Origin: Tetmemena sp. SeJ-2015 | Taxonomy: Eukaryota; Ciliophora; Spirotrichea; Sporadotrichida; Oxytrichidae | NCBI GenBank assembly: GCA_027382625.1 | Contig: JAJKFJ010022641.1 | Span: forward strand, 1-64,000 | DNA length: 64,000 nt | Reading direction: 5' to 3' | Shown: piece after piece, positions 33,913-48,349 of the stretch | Position numbering within the stretch: the stretch's first letter is position 1 | How the letters are laid out: each line of letters opens with the position of its first letter | The notes under the pieces: generated by a model | The model's input: the letters and a program-made list of their open reading frames with translations, nothing else | Databases searched by the model: none | What the model was told of the DNA's origin: nothing | Made by a program: the position numbers and the translations under genes

Positions 33913-35288
33913 TCATATCTTTTAAGAAGCTGAGTTGACCAGAGGTTCAGTAATTTCTTTGCGAGCCTGCTTGATTTGGTCGTTAGTTTAGGAATTCTGA
34001 TAGAACTTAGAGAATATGACATAGACAGATAGCGCGTTGGCTAAGAATATGACAATCATACCTAGGATTTCTCCAGAGTTGAAAATTGTTCCAATCAGTA
34101 GGAGATCAAAAACGAATTAAAATACCACTGAAAAGTAGATAACGATGCTCAAACGGCTCGCCATCTCGTACTGCATGGCTTTAGTCTTGCAGATAAGTCC
34201 GAAAATTCCACAGAGAGCAATGAAAATTGTTACGATATAGTCCGAGGCAGAGAAAGAGTCTGCAATTACCCATTTTGAGCCTGAGAGCATCATTCCTAGT
34301 CCAAAGAAGGGAATTGAAGTAAAACTTATAAAAGTAAACTAATTCTTAAGTTGTTACTGTATATGTAGCAGAGCAGTATTCGTGCATCTTCTTCATCTTT
34401 CTGAGCATAATATTGGTAGTGGCCATCAGAAGAGTTGCACATATCAGTAGAATTAAGGGAAAGAGTTTTATGTTAGAGACAGTTGACTCCAGGAGAGTTA
34501 AGTCTTAAGTTTAGTTGCTCGACTATTATTGATCCTTATTTTAGGGTGAAGAAATTAAGATATACACTCCTACGAATGCAAGTCCCAGAGCGAATACTTC
34601 GCTCTTAGTTATCCTCTCAGAGAGGAATACAAAGCCAAGAATAGAAGTGAATATAGGTGCGAGGTTTATCACAAGTGAGACTATGAAGATGGGAAGGCTC
34701 TGGATTGCTGCATTTATGAAGAAGAAAGAGACAACTCCTGCAAATACTCTGATACAGAGTGGCAGTATCATATCTCTCTTGAGATTGCGGACCAAGATGT
34801 CGTAGGCATTTATATTTACTAGGGAGAGCATAGTAGATAACTGTACGAACCCTCTCCAGAATAAGAATTCATAGACGCTCATTTGGGAGTATTTGAGATA
34901 CATCAGTTTAGATACAGAGTCGGCTAGACATGTCAAAATGACGTACATGAATAAATGTATAAAAGTTTAAGGTTAAGATTTTTTCAATTTAAATGAACAT
35001 TAGGAAGAAAGCGAAAGCCGTCTTCTTCTAGGTAGATTCTGAAATAAAGTTCTGAATAGTCTGAACTTCTTCGGTATTTGTATATTATATAGTCTCTTAG
35101 GTGCTTAGAGTGGATTCAACCTTTCTCTCATTTTCGTTTGAGTTTTACTCATCACTTGCTGTGGTTGATGCAAATAGGTTTGTTTCTCCCTCACTGCCAC
35201 TGAGAAGAGGCTTGGACTTTTTCTAAGGAGTGTAATCCTTATGTAGGAGTGCTTTTTGAGTTGAGGATTTTGGACTTGTAGAGTTCAT
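33913..35288 (-). CDS. EamA/DMT-superfamily membrane transporter
   Basis: Drug/metabolite-transporter fold, two EamA repeats. Soluble Ser/Thr/Glu-rich N-terminus (MNSTSPKSSTQ), then helices from YVILTCLADSVSKLMYL onward: EFLFWRGFVQLSTML, IRVFAGVVSFFFINAA, LPIFIVSLVINLAPIFTSIL and FLSERITKSEVFALGLAFVG end the first repeat. The second repeat includes IALCGIFGLICKTKAM, the SVVFQFVFDLLLIG helix and GEILGMIVIFLANALSV. A hydrophilic insert (34430-34550) separates them. One clear IES and at least one unplaced frame break (about 34330-34380). Substrate unknown; family resemblance also covers nucleotide-sugar transporters. Confidence 0.85.
34952..34997 (-). other. IES, 46 bp, pointer TTCAT
   Basis: TTCAT (minus strand) at 34993-34997 and 34947-34951, same phase. 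Deletion joins FAFFLMF to MYVILTCLADSV. Confidence 0.82.
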
Positions 35289-35751
35289 TTGAGTTGATGA
35301 CGTTCTGATTAGATAACTAAATTGTCAGATATTAAGTTACAAATAATTAATGCAGAATTTTAACCCCCTTCAAATTTCATCAATTATTTTGCAGTTTATA
35401 AAATATATTTAGTATATTTAGCTTGATTTACATTATATCATAGCATAATGTCATAAAAATGAAATTATGCTGGCAATTTAATTGAAAAAAACTATTATAT
35501 TTTAATTGATAAGTTAGGTTGAAATATTATTTTATTTAAAGATTTAAAGTGAGGGTGGAAGTCTTCGCAATTTAATACGATTAGCTCAGCAATATCAGAT
35601 TCAATAAGAATACGTAAATAAAATCAATCATATATCAAACTATGCTTTTATTATTTCCATGTTCTTATTAAAGAGTGAATTATATTGCTTAAGATTTGAT
35701 AGATTTATTATTGATAGTTTTGTATTTAGAAATTAAATAACAAGTAGATTA
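35289..35751. promoter_or_regulatory. Divergent AT-rich intergenic region
   Basis: About 460 bp between the transporter start (minus) and the hydrolase start (plus). It holds both 5' flanks. No conserved motif or repeat was recognised. Confidence 0.4.
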
Positions 35752-37012
35752 ATGGAAAGAGAGCAAAATAATCTATCAAAGGTTAAACAAATTGCACTCC
35801 ATTTCCCTGTTATCTAACCTTAACAAATTGATCCACAGTAAATAACCCCTGACAGCCGCCTTTTATTCAACTAACTTTCAGATTAAGTTGCGGAGTTTAT
35901 AATTGACAATGAGAAAAAGATGAATCATCTCAGCTTGAAAATTCTAGAACAAATGCTTTGGTAATTAAAAGAGTGGAAGAACACATCTTTAAATTAAGGG
36001 GAAACAATAGTTCCAAAGGTTTTGATAATGAGTGGCAAAGGGGATAAGGCATTTTGTTCAGGTGGAGATATGAGGGGCCTCTATGATGGATATACTGGTG
36101 CCATGCCAAAATCGTATTAGCCTAGATATATAATAAAAAAAACATACTTTGTTTATTCATCACAGTTTTGATAGATATTGTGGAACTCTATACAACGTTG
36201 ATTTCAGTTTTCATGAAATGAAACCCATTCATATTTGCATATGGAATGGATTTACATTTGGAAGTGGAGCTGGAATTTGTTCAAGTGCTCCAATAAGAAT
36301 AGCTACTGAGAAAACAGAGTGGGCCATGCCTGAGTGCGTAGCAGGGTTTCTAGTTGACAATGCTACTTCCATACAGTTTGCAAATCTTAAAGGAGGAGGT
36401 AGTAAATATTTGTGCCTTGGTCTCTATCTGGCAATTACTGGAAAGAGAGTTGTAGGTTTGGATGTCCTGAGATTCGGTCTAAGTACACATTTTGTTCACA
36501 GTACTAAAATCTAGGAAATGAAACAGGCTATAATTCTTGAAACAAAGCAATCTTCCACTCTCTCGGATATTGAAGCTATAGTCTCTTCTTATTCTGAAGA
36601 AAGCCATCGGAGGGAGGAGCCTGAGCATTTCTAATTGATTCAAGAAATCTTCTCGCCAGATTCAGTATAAGACATTTTCAGAAGAGTATATAACCACAAG
36701 GACTAAGATCATCCATTCATTTAAGATACCAAGCAATATTTGGAGAAAAACTCTCCTATGAGTATGGCAATATGTTTTGAACTCGTAATTAGGGGTTAAA
36801 ATTATACTAAAGCAGAGGCTTTGAAAGCAGATTTTAGGATAGGACAAGCGCTTTTGAACTATCCAGATTATTTTCAAGGAGTGCATAAACTTTTAGTAGA
36901 TAAAGATAGGAATAGCAAGCCAAAGTGGCACAAGAAAAGCGTTTTTGACATTACTAAAGAGGATGTGGAGTATTTCTTTAATTATCAAATTGAATTAGAT
37001 TTAAATTGTTGA
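35752..37012 (+). CDS. HIBCH: 3-hydroxyisobutyryl-CoA hydrolase-like (crotonase superfamily)
   Basis: Hydrolyses 3-hydroxyisobutyryl-CoA in valine breakdown, normally in mitochondria. Visible: N-terminal crotonase region NEKKMNHLSLKILEQML, oxyanion-hole segment GKGDKAFCSGGDMRGLYDG, the second loop IWNGFTFGSGAGICSSAPIR, ATEKTEWAMPE, LYLAITGKRVVGLDVLRFGL and the C-terminal GVHKLLVDKDRNSKPKWH. After MPE the usual GxFPDxGG segment is replaced by GFLVDNATSIQFANLK then GGG, which may be an in-frame IES or divergence. One 49-bp IES is certain. A mitochondrial targeting signal is not obvious. Confidence 0.9.
36130..36178 (+). other. IES, 49 bp, pointer TAGATAT
   Basis: 7-bp repeat TAGATAT at 36123-36129 and 36172-36178, same phase. 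Deletion joins SYQPRY to CGTLYNVDFSFHEMKP and removes two stops. Confidence 0.9.
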
Positions 37013-37147
37013 ATATTTTCAATTTGGGATAGATTTAAAAAAGAAATAGTGAGAGTGGATTTGAGAATTTCGTTCTAGAACAGGATATCTTAAATTAAGG
37101 TAAGACTTAATCTGAATCATTAATATTTAATATCTTTTGTGAAGTAA

Positions 37148-39235
<2,088 letters not shown>

Positions 39236-39469
39236 ACGCAAATAATTTTTAGCCAAACTTAGATTCTGCTTATTAATTCAGTCGAATTTTTGTTCTTTTA
39301 CTGTTTTGGAATGTAAATAAACTTTATAGAGATCAGAAATATCTTCAAAAAGGTGTATCTAAGAGCTTACTATTAGCTTTATAATATTATTTATTATCAA
39401 ATATTGCTATCATCATCATTTTATCTATCTATATTTTAAATGATTTATATTTTGTAAATACTCTAGCTT

Positions 39470-41440
39470 ATGGAAGGACCAACAATAGTAGCTGAAAATT
39501 CGCAGTCTTACAATGCTAGGTAATTACATTTACTCTTTCTTCATTCCCTGATGATTGATGGATAGTGAGCAGCTGTCGCGATACGATAATGAACACAAGA
39601 GGTCAGAACAACCGAAGCTTACCACCAATTTTATTTTTACTCTGGAGAGAGCTAAGGAGCTGATGGAATTACAGCTTCTTCCGCCTATTTTCATTTTCCA
39701 ATTAAAAGGATTTAATGACTCTGGGGTTAACAACTACATAGAGTAACTACTTCATATTTTATGTTCTACGTGTATATTATAATTTAACAGACCCAAGTTT
39801 AATAAACAGAAGAGAACAAGAAAGAAGAAAAAAAGGATTTGATGAAGCTCTTAAACGTCACTAAGCAAGAAATTATCTAAATATACGCCAGGTATGTGGT
39901 CCCTCTTTTAGATTCCATTCTTTAGTACTTTCTTACATTCTTTCATTATATTTTCTCTGCATCCAATATATTACAGTTATCCACTTTAAATTGCGAATTA
40001 CAATTATCTCAGTCTTAATAGTTCGTTAAATTTATAATTTAGTATCCAAACTAAGGTTAATCAGCTTTGCTAAAAAGACAAGTCAAAGTGCATCAGGGAG
40101 ATCATCCACAACTTCTTCTCTTGCATTCTTAGTCACTCAGACAAGATGTGCTTCTTCGAGAAGATCTACTATGACTAGTTTATGAAGATCTATCCCATGA
40201 ATTTTAGCATTTATAATTTAAAATCGAAATAGTTTTATTGATAAATCACAAATCAAAGTTTAGAGTGCAGGGCTATCCCGTGGTCTACTTTATGTGCCTC
40301 GCTTAGTCAAAAATCTTCCTCTAGAAATTCATTCCCTGGTATTCAAATTTACATCTTTTATAATTTAGGTATTGCGTGAACAAGCAAGCAATTCTGAATT
40401 AGGTTTAAAGCCCTCATTTCTAAAGGAAATTGATACAGTAAACTAATTTAGATTAATAAATTTGCATCCATTATTGCTTTCAAATTTGCTATGAGTTCAT
40501 TGATGCGCAAATCGGCTTATCTCTCAACATAGTAAGTAGAGGAATTATATTCACAACACTCCTTGTCTAACTTCCTTATTTAGAGAACGCCACAGCGAAG
40601 TGAAAACTATGAGAAATTGCTTAATGAACAATTATTGCTTTATTTATCTATAACTGAGAGCGCAGATGCAGAACCCTAAAAGCATTGAGGAGTCGATGAG
40701 GGCCGATGAAGTCTATCCCTAGGATCAAGACATCTGCGACCACACTTGCTCTGGAAAACTCCACAAGCCAAGTAGCTTCAACCACAGGGTCTGTCTAGCA
40801 AGTTAAAAGAAACTGATCTAGAAGGACTTGGATGATCACAGGCACATCTTGAATTGGATTCATCTCAGGGAAAATCTAAGTGGAATCTTTGGAAACAGTT
40901 GCCCAACTTAATTCGTGGAGTAGAGAGTTGATTTTGACAATCCCATTCTGCAGCAGCGAAATCCAATTACAGAAGACTTCATGAAAGCTTTCCAAAAATA
41001 TATACATTTATAATAAATAATAGGCAGAGGTTGTGAGATCAAGTATTTATCAAGAAAATGGTCTCAGCAATCCCATTGCCCCAACTATCTCAGGAATGAA
41101 ACCCAGAGACGTCTTATACAAGGACCTTCAGTATGCTGATTAACTTAGCTATCAACAAAACGATTAGGAAAGTCGCCAAGATAATTCAGAACTCTAGAGA
41201 AATCAGAGCTTATCATTATCGAATGCTCCTTCATCGAATTTTTAACCGCAGATAGTCTCATAAAATTTGAATCAGTCCGCTATCTAAACTATGGGCTTCT
41301 AAAATTAATTTCTTCACCATTCTTAAAGTCACCCCACAAAACTTTTCCAAGTTCAAACCAATAAAGAAGGATAGAACCAATCAGGATAGACCCAAACATC
41401 TTCATCAAACTTTAACTAATGTAAAACATTTTTTAAGTGA
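39470..41440 (+). CDS. Unknown Gln/Cys/His-containing protein, multi-exon
   Basis: Starts MEGPTIVAENSQS. Several coding-looking segments follow, separated by AT-rich gaps: RYDNEHKRSEQPKLTTNFIF, KSKCIREIIHNFFSCILSHS, VQGYPVVYFMCLAQSKIFL and the C/H-rich QDICDHTCSGKLHKPSSFN, HILNWIHLRENLSGIF. It ends in a Gln/Asn/Ser tail to TGA 41438-41440. Introns such as 39893-39976 (GTATGTGG...TTACAG) fit. Not every junction was resolved and no family was recognised. Confidence 0.6.
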
Positions 41441-42124
41441 TAATAATTTTACGTTTAAAATTTAAGCCCTGGTTTTTTTTTAAGAACTTTAAACATTACC
41501 TATTCAGCATTTTTAGAAAAATTCCCCAAATCTTTTAAAAATAGGTCGGAGTAACAACAACATATCTAAGATTTATAATTTAATTAATGATTTGTAAATG
41601 AGCTCTGCTCTTAGCAATACCTCTGAATAGAAGGAACTCTAAAACACGCTCAAAGTATATTTCACCAAACACAATTTAACCTTATAGATAAATCCATAAA
41701 GATAAGATGAGAATCAAATTAAGAACAAGATCCTAAAGTTTAAGAATAATTTTAAATTAACAAATTTAAATATAAACTGTTTACAGATAATTAAGAGGTC
41801 GAAATCGGGAGCTCATGTAAGAATAAAAAGTTGTAATTTTTTGTAGGATTCAGATATCATAAAAATAATTTAAATTATTTATCGTTGAAAGCATCTACAA
41901 TATAATGAAAGAGCATGATCTCACTCATTGATGAGTGAAGATAAATCTGAGTAGTTTGCTTTCTTAAAAAATGAAATTTCTATCTTCCTTTCTCCTTTAA
42001 TAAACATTTATTCACCAAGAAGAGGATGTAGATGAGCGTTAATTTCAAACATTTATTCATAGTATATGAACGAAACATTCACTTAATTTGATAAAAAATT
42101 TGTTTCAACCTTCTTCTAGCTTTA
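41441..42124 (+). other. Intergenic region with a short Gln-rich ORF
   Basis: Contains a 96-codon ORF at 41598-41888 (MSSALSNTSEQKELQNTLKV) in AT-rich surroundings. It could be an extra exon/segment of the upstream gene or spurious. The rest, up to the diflavin reductase start, is AT-rich with no other feature seen. Confidence 0.35.
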
Positions 42125-43972
42125 ATGGAGTCCACAGATTCTTCTTAATCCACTATTTAAGTATAGCCTTAACTGTATGTGCTGTATGCCTCAGAAACAG
42201 GAAATTGTGAGCAGATATCAGAGGATCTACAAGCTGAACTTGTCAAAACCTATCCCTCTATCAAAAGATTCGTCCTAAGCGATCACTAAAGGAAAAAGGG
42301 AGACTTAGTAAAATTTGATTTGCTAGCTAAAGATGCATTAAAAATTTGCGTCATTATCTCTTCATCAACTGGAGAAGGTGAGCCTCCTGAAAATGGTGAA
42401 GACTTCCATAAGTTTCTGAGAAAGCAAACTGCTCAACTAAATGAAGGAGAAACTAGCAGTGCACTCAGTCATGTTTGGTATACTATTTTAGGGCTTGGCG
42501 ATTCTAACTACAGCAAATTCCAAGGAGCCCCAAGAGATATAGAAAGCAAATTTAAGTAGCTTGGTGCGAGGGCTTTCTATCCAAAGGGAGAGGCAGATGA
42601 AGCTACAAGTTTAGAATTAGTAGTGGAGCCTTGGCTTGAAGGATTGCATGAGGCTTTATCTAAAGCTGTTAAAGAGGGCCAAAACCTCACAGAAAAAGAA
42701 CTTTAGGACTTACTGAAATCAGATCATATTTAGGACTCATAAATAGATGCAGATAACAAAGATACCATTCCAGAGGAAGAGAGCCAAAAAGTCACGAACT
42801 TTATAACTCATGGTCATTTGAAAACTGGTTTTATCAAGAAACTCGCTCATGGAAAGGAAACTATTTAATTAGAAATAGAAACAGAGAGAGCAGTAGGCAA
42901 GGAATTTATTGAAGTAGGGTCATCTTTTAGGCTTCACCCACATAATACATAGGAAGATGTTGATTTTGTGATCAAACAGTTTAAATGGGATAGGACAGCA
43001 TTGATAGGTAATAATTCAGTAGAGGAGCTTTTGAAAACGCAAATCGATATAAAAACTGAGAAAATAAGGCTTTAGAAATTTCTAACTGATTATGACTTGC
43101 AGTTCATCGATCCTCAGCATTTAGAAAATAAGCACTTAACTTTGCTAGACTTTGCTAAGAAACCTCCTACTACTTTTGAACTTCCCTATACCATACTTGA
43201 GGATGATTTACCCAATATAAAGGCAAGATACTATTCAATAGCTAATGATCCTTTTATTGACGTGGATAAGAAAGAGCTGAGGGATTCTGGTAGTGTCTTC
43301 AAAATATGCCTTGCAACTTTATTCTGGCAAAAAGAGAAGGATGAATAGTAGAGAGGTCTAGCATCAGGCTTTTTGAGAGACCTTATTGAATAGCAAGACC
43401 ATCATACACAAATGAGGCTACAATTTAGTCACTCTAGCAGAATAATACATCTTCCAGAGGAGGATTACTTTAATAATAAGAAACCCTTGGTCTTGATTTG
43501 CCATGGCACTGGTATTGCTCCTTTCATTTCTCTTCTAGAGAGGATTGAATTTTAGCTAGAAAAGCATGATAGAGTGGGCTCAGTTACTATGCTTTTTGGC
43601 ATAATGAATGATCACGTAAACTTCATCTTCAAGGATTTCTTACTCAGAGTTTTTGAAAAGCTCAAAGTTAAGAGTGAGAGAAGCTAGTTATATCTTGCCT
43701 GCAGTAGAGAGGTACTAAACTAAGAGCCCTCGGATTATAAAGTTTTCCAAGGTCATGTATATCAATACTTCAACCAAGAATAAATGAGAAAACTTGTGAG
43801 AGAAGAGGTAATTGAAAATTCAGGTTATCTTATGGTTTGTGGAAATAAGACTACACTTGGGGCTTCCCTTTAGAATAAATTAACTTAAACAGATCAAGAA
43901 GTATTAAGTTGTCAAGAATTAGAGGACTTAAAAGTCAAACAAAACAGGATGCTATTAGAACTTTGGGATTGA
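42125..43972 (+). CDS. NADPH-dependent diflavin oxidoreductase (NDOR1/MTRR type)
   Basis: Electron-transfer flavoprotein passing electrons from NADPH through FAD to FMN. N-terminal flavodoxin domain: [20 protein letters not shown] (phosphate loop), [20 protein letters not shown], and [14 protein letters not shown]. Then a linker, the FAD domain with ARYYSIAND, and the NADP domain with [39 protein letters not shown] and [12 protein letters not shown]. About 615 codons, close to NDOR1 length; methionine synthase reductase is the alternative. Start MESTDSSQSTIQ; stop TGA 43970-43972. The frame is uninterrupted: no intron or IES is needed. Confidence 0.92.
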
Positions 43973-44067
43973 TATTAATTAAGGAAATTATGTAATATAT
44001 CACATAAGAAATCTTCTTTGGATTTAAAGGCTTTTGAGATGGATTTGAAAATTTTTACAATTTTTAT

Positions 44068-46982
44068 TCAGTAAATATGCTTACCAATTTAAACTGTTCC
44101 ATGAACATTATCATTTAATACTATTCTCTCAGGGACTATATCATATAAATCTCTATTTTAGTTTATACCAATACCATTTGTAATTAAATCATTTCTAAGT
44201 CGTTCTATCGCTTAAGGATCAAGGTCTAGTTGCTTAGATTCTTCAAAGCTCTCATCATTTTCGTTATTGGGGATGTTTCTAAATCTCTAATTGCTCCTTT
44301 AATTGGGGCTTTGATTATTAAATTGAGAATTATTATGATTAGTTATGGACCTGCTTCTATCTTGCTGTTATGTGCCGTTTGTATTCGCAGAAGTAGTATA
44401 ATTCGATTAAGTATAATATATTCGATAACATAATTTAAATTTCCTCTCCTCCTTTTAAAGCTGCTTTAGATTTTACAAACGTTTTCCCACATGCATGCTT
44501 TTGTATATTTACTGATTCTGAGGAACTAAAGAACTAGTGGACTACTCTGTGGGACTTCTCATGTTATCATTTATACTTTCTAACTTAAGGCTTTAATTGA
44601 TCTTTGAAGCTTGATTCTTAGATGTATTACTAGGATTGCCGATTGTCCTCTCCTTATAGTTTGCAACTTGAGGTAATCTTTCAAAAAGTGGCTCTTCAGT
44701 TTGTAAATTGTTCGCATTAGTATTCTTTTGCTACTTTTTAGCACTAAGATTGCCATAGCTTCTTACTATAGTCAGGCCACTTTAGGAATTAGTGTTTATA
44801 GATTATTATAAGAGTCCCCCCTATCTATCCGTTTGTCCAGGTACTTGTAGATTTTACATGAATGCTTTCAATATTTCAGGGTCAATTACTAATTAAAGCT
44901 TTTTTAACTCCTCTGCAAGCTCTTGATTTTCCTTATTTTTGAGCTAGATAATTTCCTCAGTATCTGCTACTGACTTCACACTTTTATTATAAGTGCTCTC
45001 TATCTGCTTTAATTTCTACCCGTACATTTTGGATTCATTTTCTAGCATTTTCTTCTTGAATTGAATCTGCTTTCTAGCTTTTTGAAGCTCATTTTCGATT
45101 TGAGTCATAGGTGTCTAACCTTCTTAGAGTAAAGCTAATCTGGAAAAGTCAACAGTAGCAACTCCATCATTTCTATTTGTCACTACTGATGAGCGAGCAT
45201 TAGATTATTATACTATGGATCCTGTTGCAAGAGAACCAAGACCTTGGTTATAGCTCTACATGTTGCTTAAGCTTCCTTCTCTTCGATTTTAATATGCATT
45301 ATTTATCGTAGAATTGTAATGTGCGTTTTAAGTGCTCTAAGTTTGCATTACGTTTAAGTTTCCTTAGGAATTGTTGGATATTATAGTTCGGTTTGTCTTA
45401 ATCTGGGAAAGATGAGTTTTTAGCTTTTCTATCTACTTTGAAACGCTGTAGATGTTCCCGAATTCCTACTAATTCATCTTACTATCCTCTCGATTCTGCT
45501 TATCTAAATCTCTAAACCTTTACTTAAGCTCCTTTATTTAACGTCTGAGCTCGTTTTCTTCTGCCCTAAGAAAATAAAAAATAACTTAAACTAACTTGTT
45601 CCTTCACAGGATCATTAAGAACCTGCTATTAGTACTAATTCTATTTCTTAATAAGTGTATCTAGACCTCTAATCTTCTCCTTCAAAAAAGCAATCTGTCT
45701 TTAACTATCTGTGGTGGAGTTCTAAAATTCGGCTAGTCTCTCAGCATTTGAAAGTTTTTCAAGTTTCTCATGCATTCTTCTTATTGCATCTTTCATTAAG
45801 AGGCATTAGTGATGCGACCTGTCAACTTCAATCTCATAATATTCTAGCTCAGGATCCTTCTCAATCTTGTTCTCCTCTTAATGCCTTCTCAATTTCAGCT
45901 TTTAAATCACATTTAAAGTAAACTAGCTGATCTCCTCTATTTATTGTCTTATCTCTGAATTGCTCTTCAATAAACTCTCGATGTTATTGCTAAAGGAAGG
46001 AGTCAATTAAATCAATAGAAATTTAAATCGAGTTGCTTACTCTCTAGGATCTTCAGTCTAGATAATTATCTCTCTTGCTTTTAAATTGGTGGGGTGATGG
46101 AGAGTTGTTACAGGATCCCCCTCTTCGAACTTTTAGGAAAATTAACTCTCTCTGATTCTTTCTATCTCCTGATCTATCTAATCAATAAATAAAGCTAAAA
46201 ATCCATTCGATGTTATTCTAATGATCAAATAAGGGAATGGTTTATTGAATGAAAGTGTGAGATTTTGCCAAAACTTACATTTTTCACTTAAGCATTTAAT
46301 AAGGTCAACAGTTCCTCAGTCTATTCTAAAGTTTGATTGGAAGTTTATTAGGGCATAGATAGCCCGGCCATCATTTGGGTACTCTTGCCCATACTTGCAT
46401 TCGTCTAATTTTTGGCTTGATTAAAAGCGCCACCTGGCTAATTATTGCGTTGTTGGTTTAGAAAATTGTTATTGAGAGTTTGCTAATAGTGAAGTAAGTT
46501 AGAACTTTGAGATTGAATAGCATTTTTAGAAGAATTTTTGTTTGTCTAACCGTTTTATTAGGACGCTTGAGTATTTAAGTAAGGAGTGGTTTATTAAGTT
46601 ATCAAGGAGGAATTAGTGCTCAGGTAGTTGCTCCCATGATTCTGGCCTTGGAAAAGTTAATGTTCCTGCATATTTCCATGGTGATTCCCTCCTCCAACTG
46701 TTGATAGAGTTCCTCCTCCTACTAAATTTCCATTTGTGGGGAGGCTCCTTTGTTGAGTGCTTGCGTTTGAGCCTAAAGTAAATTCAGAAAATTAACATTT
46801 AAATATGTCTTGGATTATAATTGTATATTTGAAACTTGATTATCATAAGGTTGTCTTGACTATCATTCTTGAATGCCTGTTGAGGAATCTTTTATGCGTT
46901 ACAAAAGACTTGGCTATAGATCCTTTTGATACCTATGAAAAATGTTTAGTCAAAAAAAAGTGACTCACCTGATTGAAGTCAT
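44068..46982 (-). CDS. Coiled-coil protein with Q/N/S-rich ends, function unknown
   Basis: Starts MTSIR, then a 36-nt intron (46933-46968). An N-terminal Gly/Asn/Gln-rich part (LPTNGNLVGGGTLSTVGGG) leads through an intron near 46190-46280 to heptad-rich coiled coil: IDQIDQEIERIRESQ, KLSNAERLAEFQNSTTDS and TQIENELQKARKQIQFKKK. The C-terminal 300 or so codons are Ser/Asn-rich and uninterrupted to TGA 44068 (LNDNVHGTVQIGKHIY). At least two frame changes near 46780-46860 indicate unplaced IESs. Probably structural or cytoskeletal, by composition only. Confidence 0.7.
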
Positions 46983-47024
46983 TTTGATTAAATTTTTAAG
47001 CAAATGCTATTAAAATTAACGATT

Positions 47025-47664
47025 TCAACACATAGATTACAAATATGTGAAACAAAGATAGATAATATAAATCAATAGAAATCTACACCACCTTTCTATT
47101 TCATTCTCCAAAAGACTAGTATCTTAATCATCAAATTCCAAGTACTTATCAAGTTTACTCTATTTGCTAGGTTTTTAACCCTAGCCTTACTTACTATTTT
47201 CTGCTTCCTCTGAGAGCAGTATGTTGCAAAATCTTGCTTAATTCTCCTAATTTTGAGAAGTAAACTGCTTGAACTTTTCTTTTTTGATTTCTGAATTTTA
47301 CCTTTTATTAAGAAGCTCTTCTAATTATTGTTCTTAGTCTAAGCTTATATCGTTCGCATCCATCTGTTTGTGAATTTAAGGCTTCAAAGAATTGGCCTTA
47401 TCAGTGTCATTTGGACCTATTGATTTATCATAAATGTATTTAAACTATAAATTTGTTGGCACTTTCATTTCTAAATAGCTTGGGAGTGGATTAAGACTGC
47501 ATCAAAGGGTTGGGAGGTTTAGGAGGTAGGTGATTTGAACTTCTTCTATTGAGTTTTGGAGTCTTGCTTTGCGCTGATTGATTAGTATTAGTGAATAGTG
47601 GAATATCGTCTAGCAAGAGCAACTGATCTTCCTCTATCAGACAGTTTAAGTTATTTGCAAACAT
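47025..47664 (-). CDS. Unknown acidic/Gln-rich protein, about 200 aa
   Basis: ATG at 47664 (MFANNLNCLIEEDQLLLLDD). Contains a proline-rich patch (HLPPKPPNPLMQSQ) and a Lys/Gln/Glu-rich C-terminal half (QEQQLEELLNKRQNSEIKKE, LENEIERW). A frame change near 47430-47450 is corrected by removing about 13 bp between AAAT repeats. The exact end is uncertain because the last 20 codons are hydrophobic and AT-rich. Family not recognised. Confidence 0.6.
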
Positions 47665-48349
47665 CAAAAGTTGAGAATAAATAAAATGTTATTTGTTTTA
47701 CTTTACATCTTATCAAGGTCTTTAGTGTTAATGAATTCATCTAAAAAAAGAAAAAGCTATCTTTTGTCTCAAAGTTTAAGCTATTTGTGCTATTCGCTTC
47801 TTTTCCCAGTCCTTTTTAAAACTCTTGAGATTAGGAGACTGATCTGTGGTGACTATTCTTAAAAATACCAGTTTGATTCTAGTTCTTTTAAGGAAAGTAA
47901 GTTGTTTGATTGCTGTCACTGATAAGATACGTATATAAACAAATCAAAGCAAGTGGTAAAAATAATCAATTGAAAATTTGCTTATAAAATTAGAGTTTCA
48001 AATTAAAATCATCTCTGTTTCTTACTCGATAAACTTCCTTAGTTTTTTAATAACTGTGCATTTCCATGCAGCTAAGATAATTTGGATTACCCATTGGAGA
48101 CATTTTTATCTGACGTATTGGGTTGAGCTGCTAGTTTTTGTTTTGCCTCATTTTGGGAAATTGAATTCATAAAATATAATACCAAAAAATAAAACATAAT
48201 TTTCAATTTATAAAGAGAATGATTTCTCAGTGTAGGTACAACCATATTTTCCTAAAAAGAATATATAGTTTATGTAGTTAGTATTTCAGGTAAAAAGGAG
48301 AATTTAAATTTTAAGTAAATATAATTCTAACAACTAACTAGATTAAAAT
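47665..48349. other. AT-rich divergent intergenic region
   Basis: About 685 bp between the 47664 minus-strand start and the 48350 plus-strand start. Two short plus-strand ORFs here (47671-47862, 47978-48172) have hydrophobic, low-complexity products and no support. No repeat or RNA gene recognised. Confidence 0.45.
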
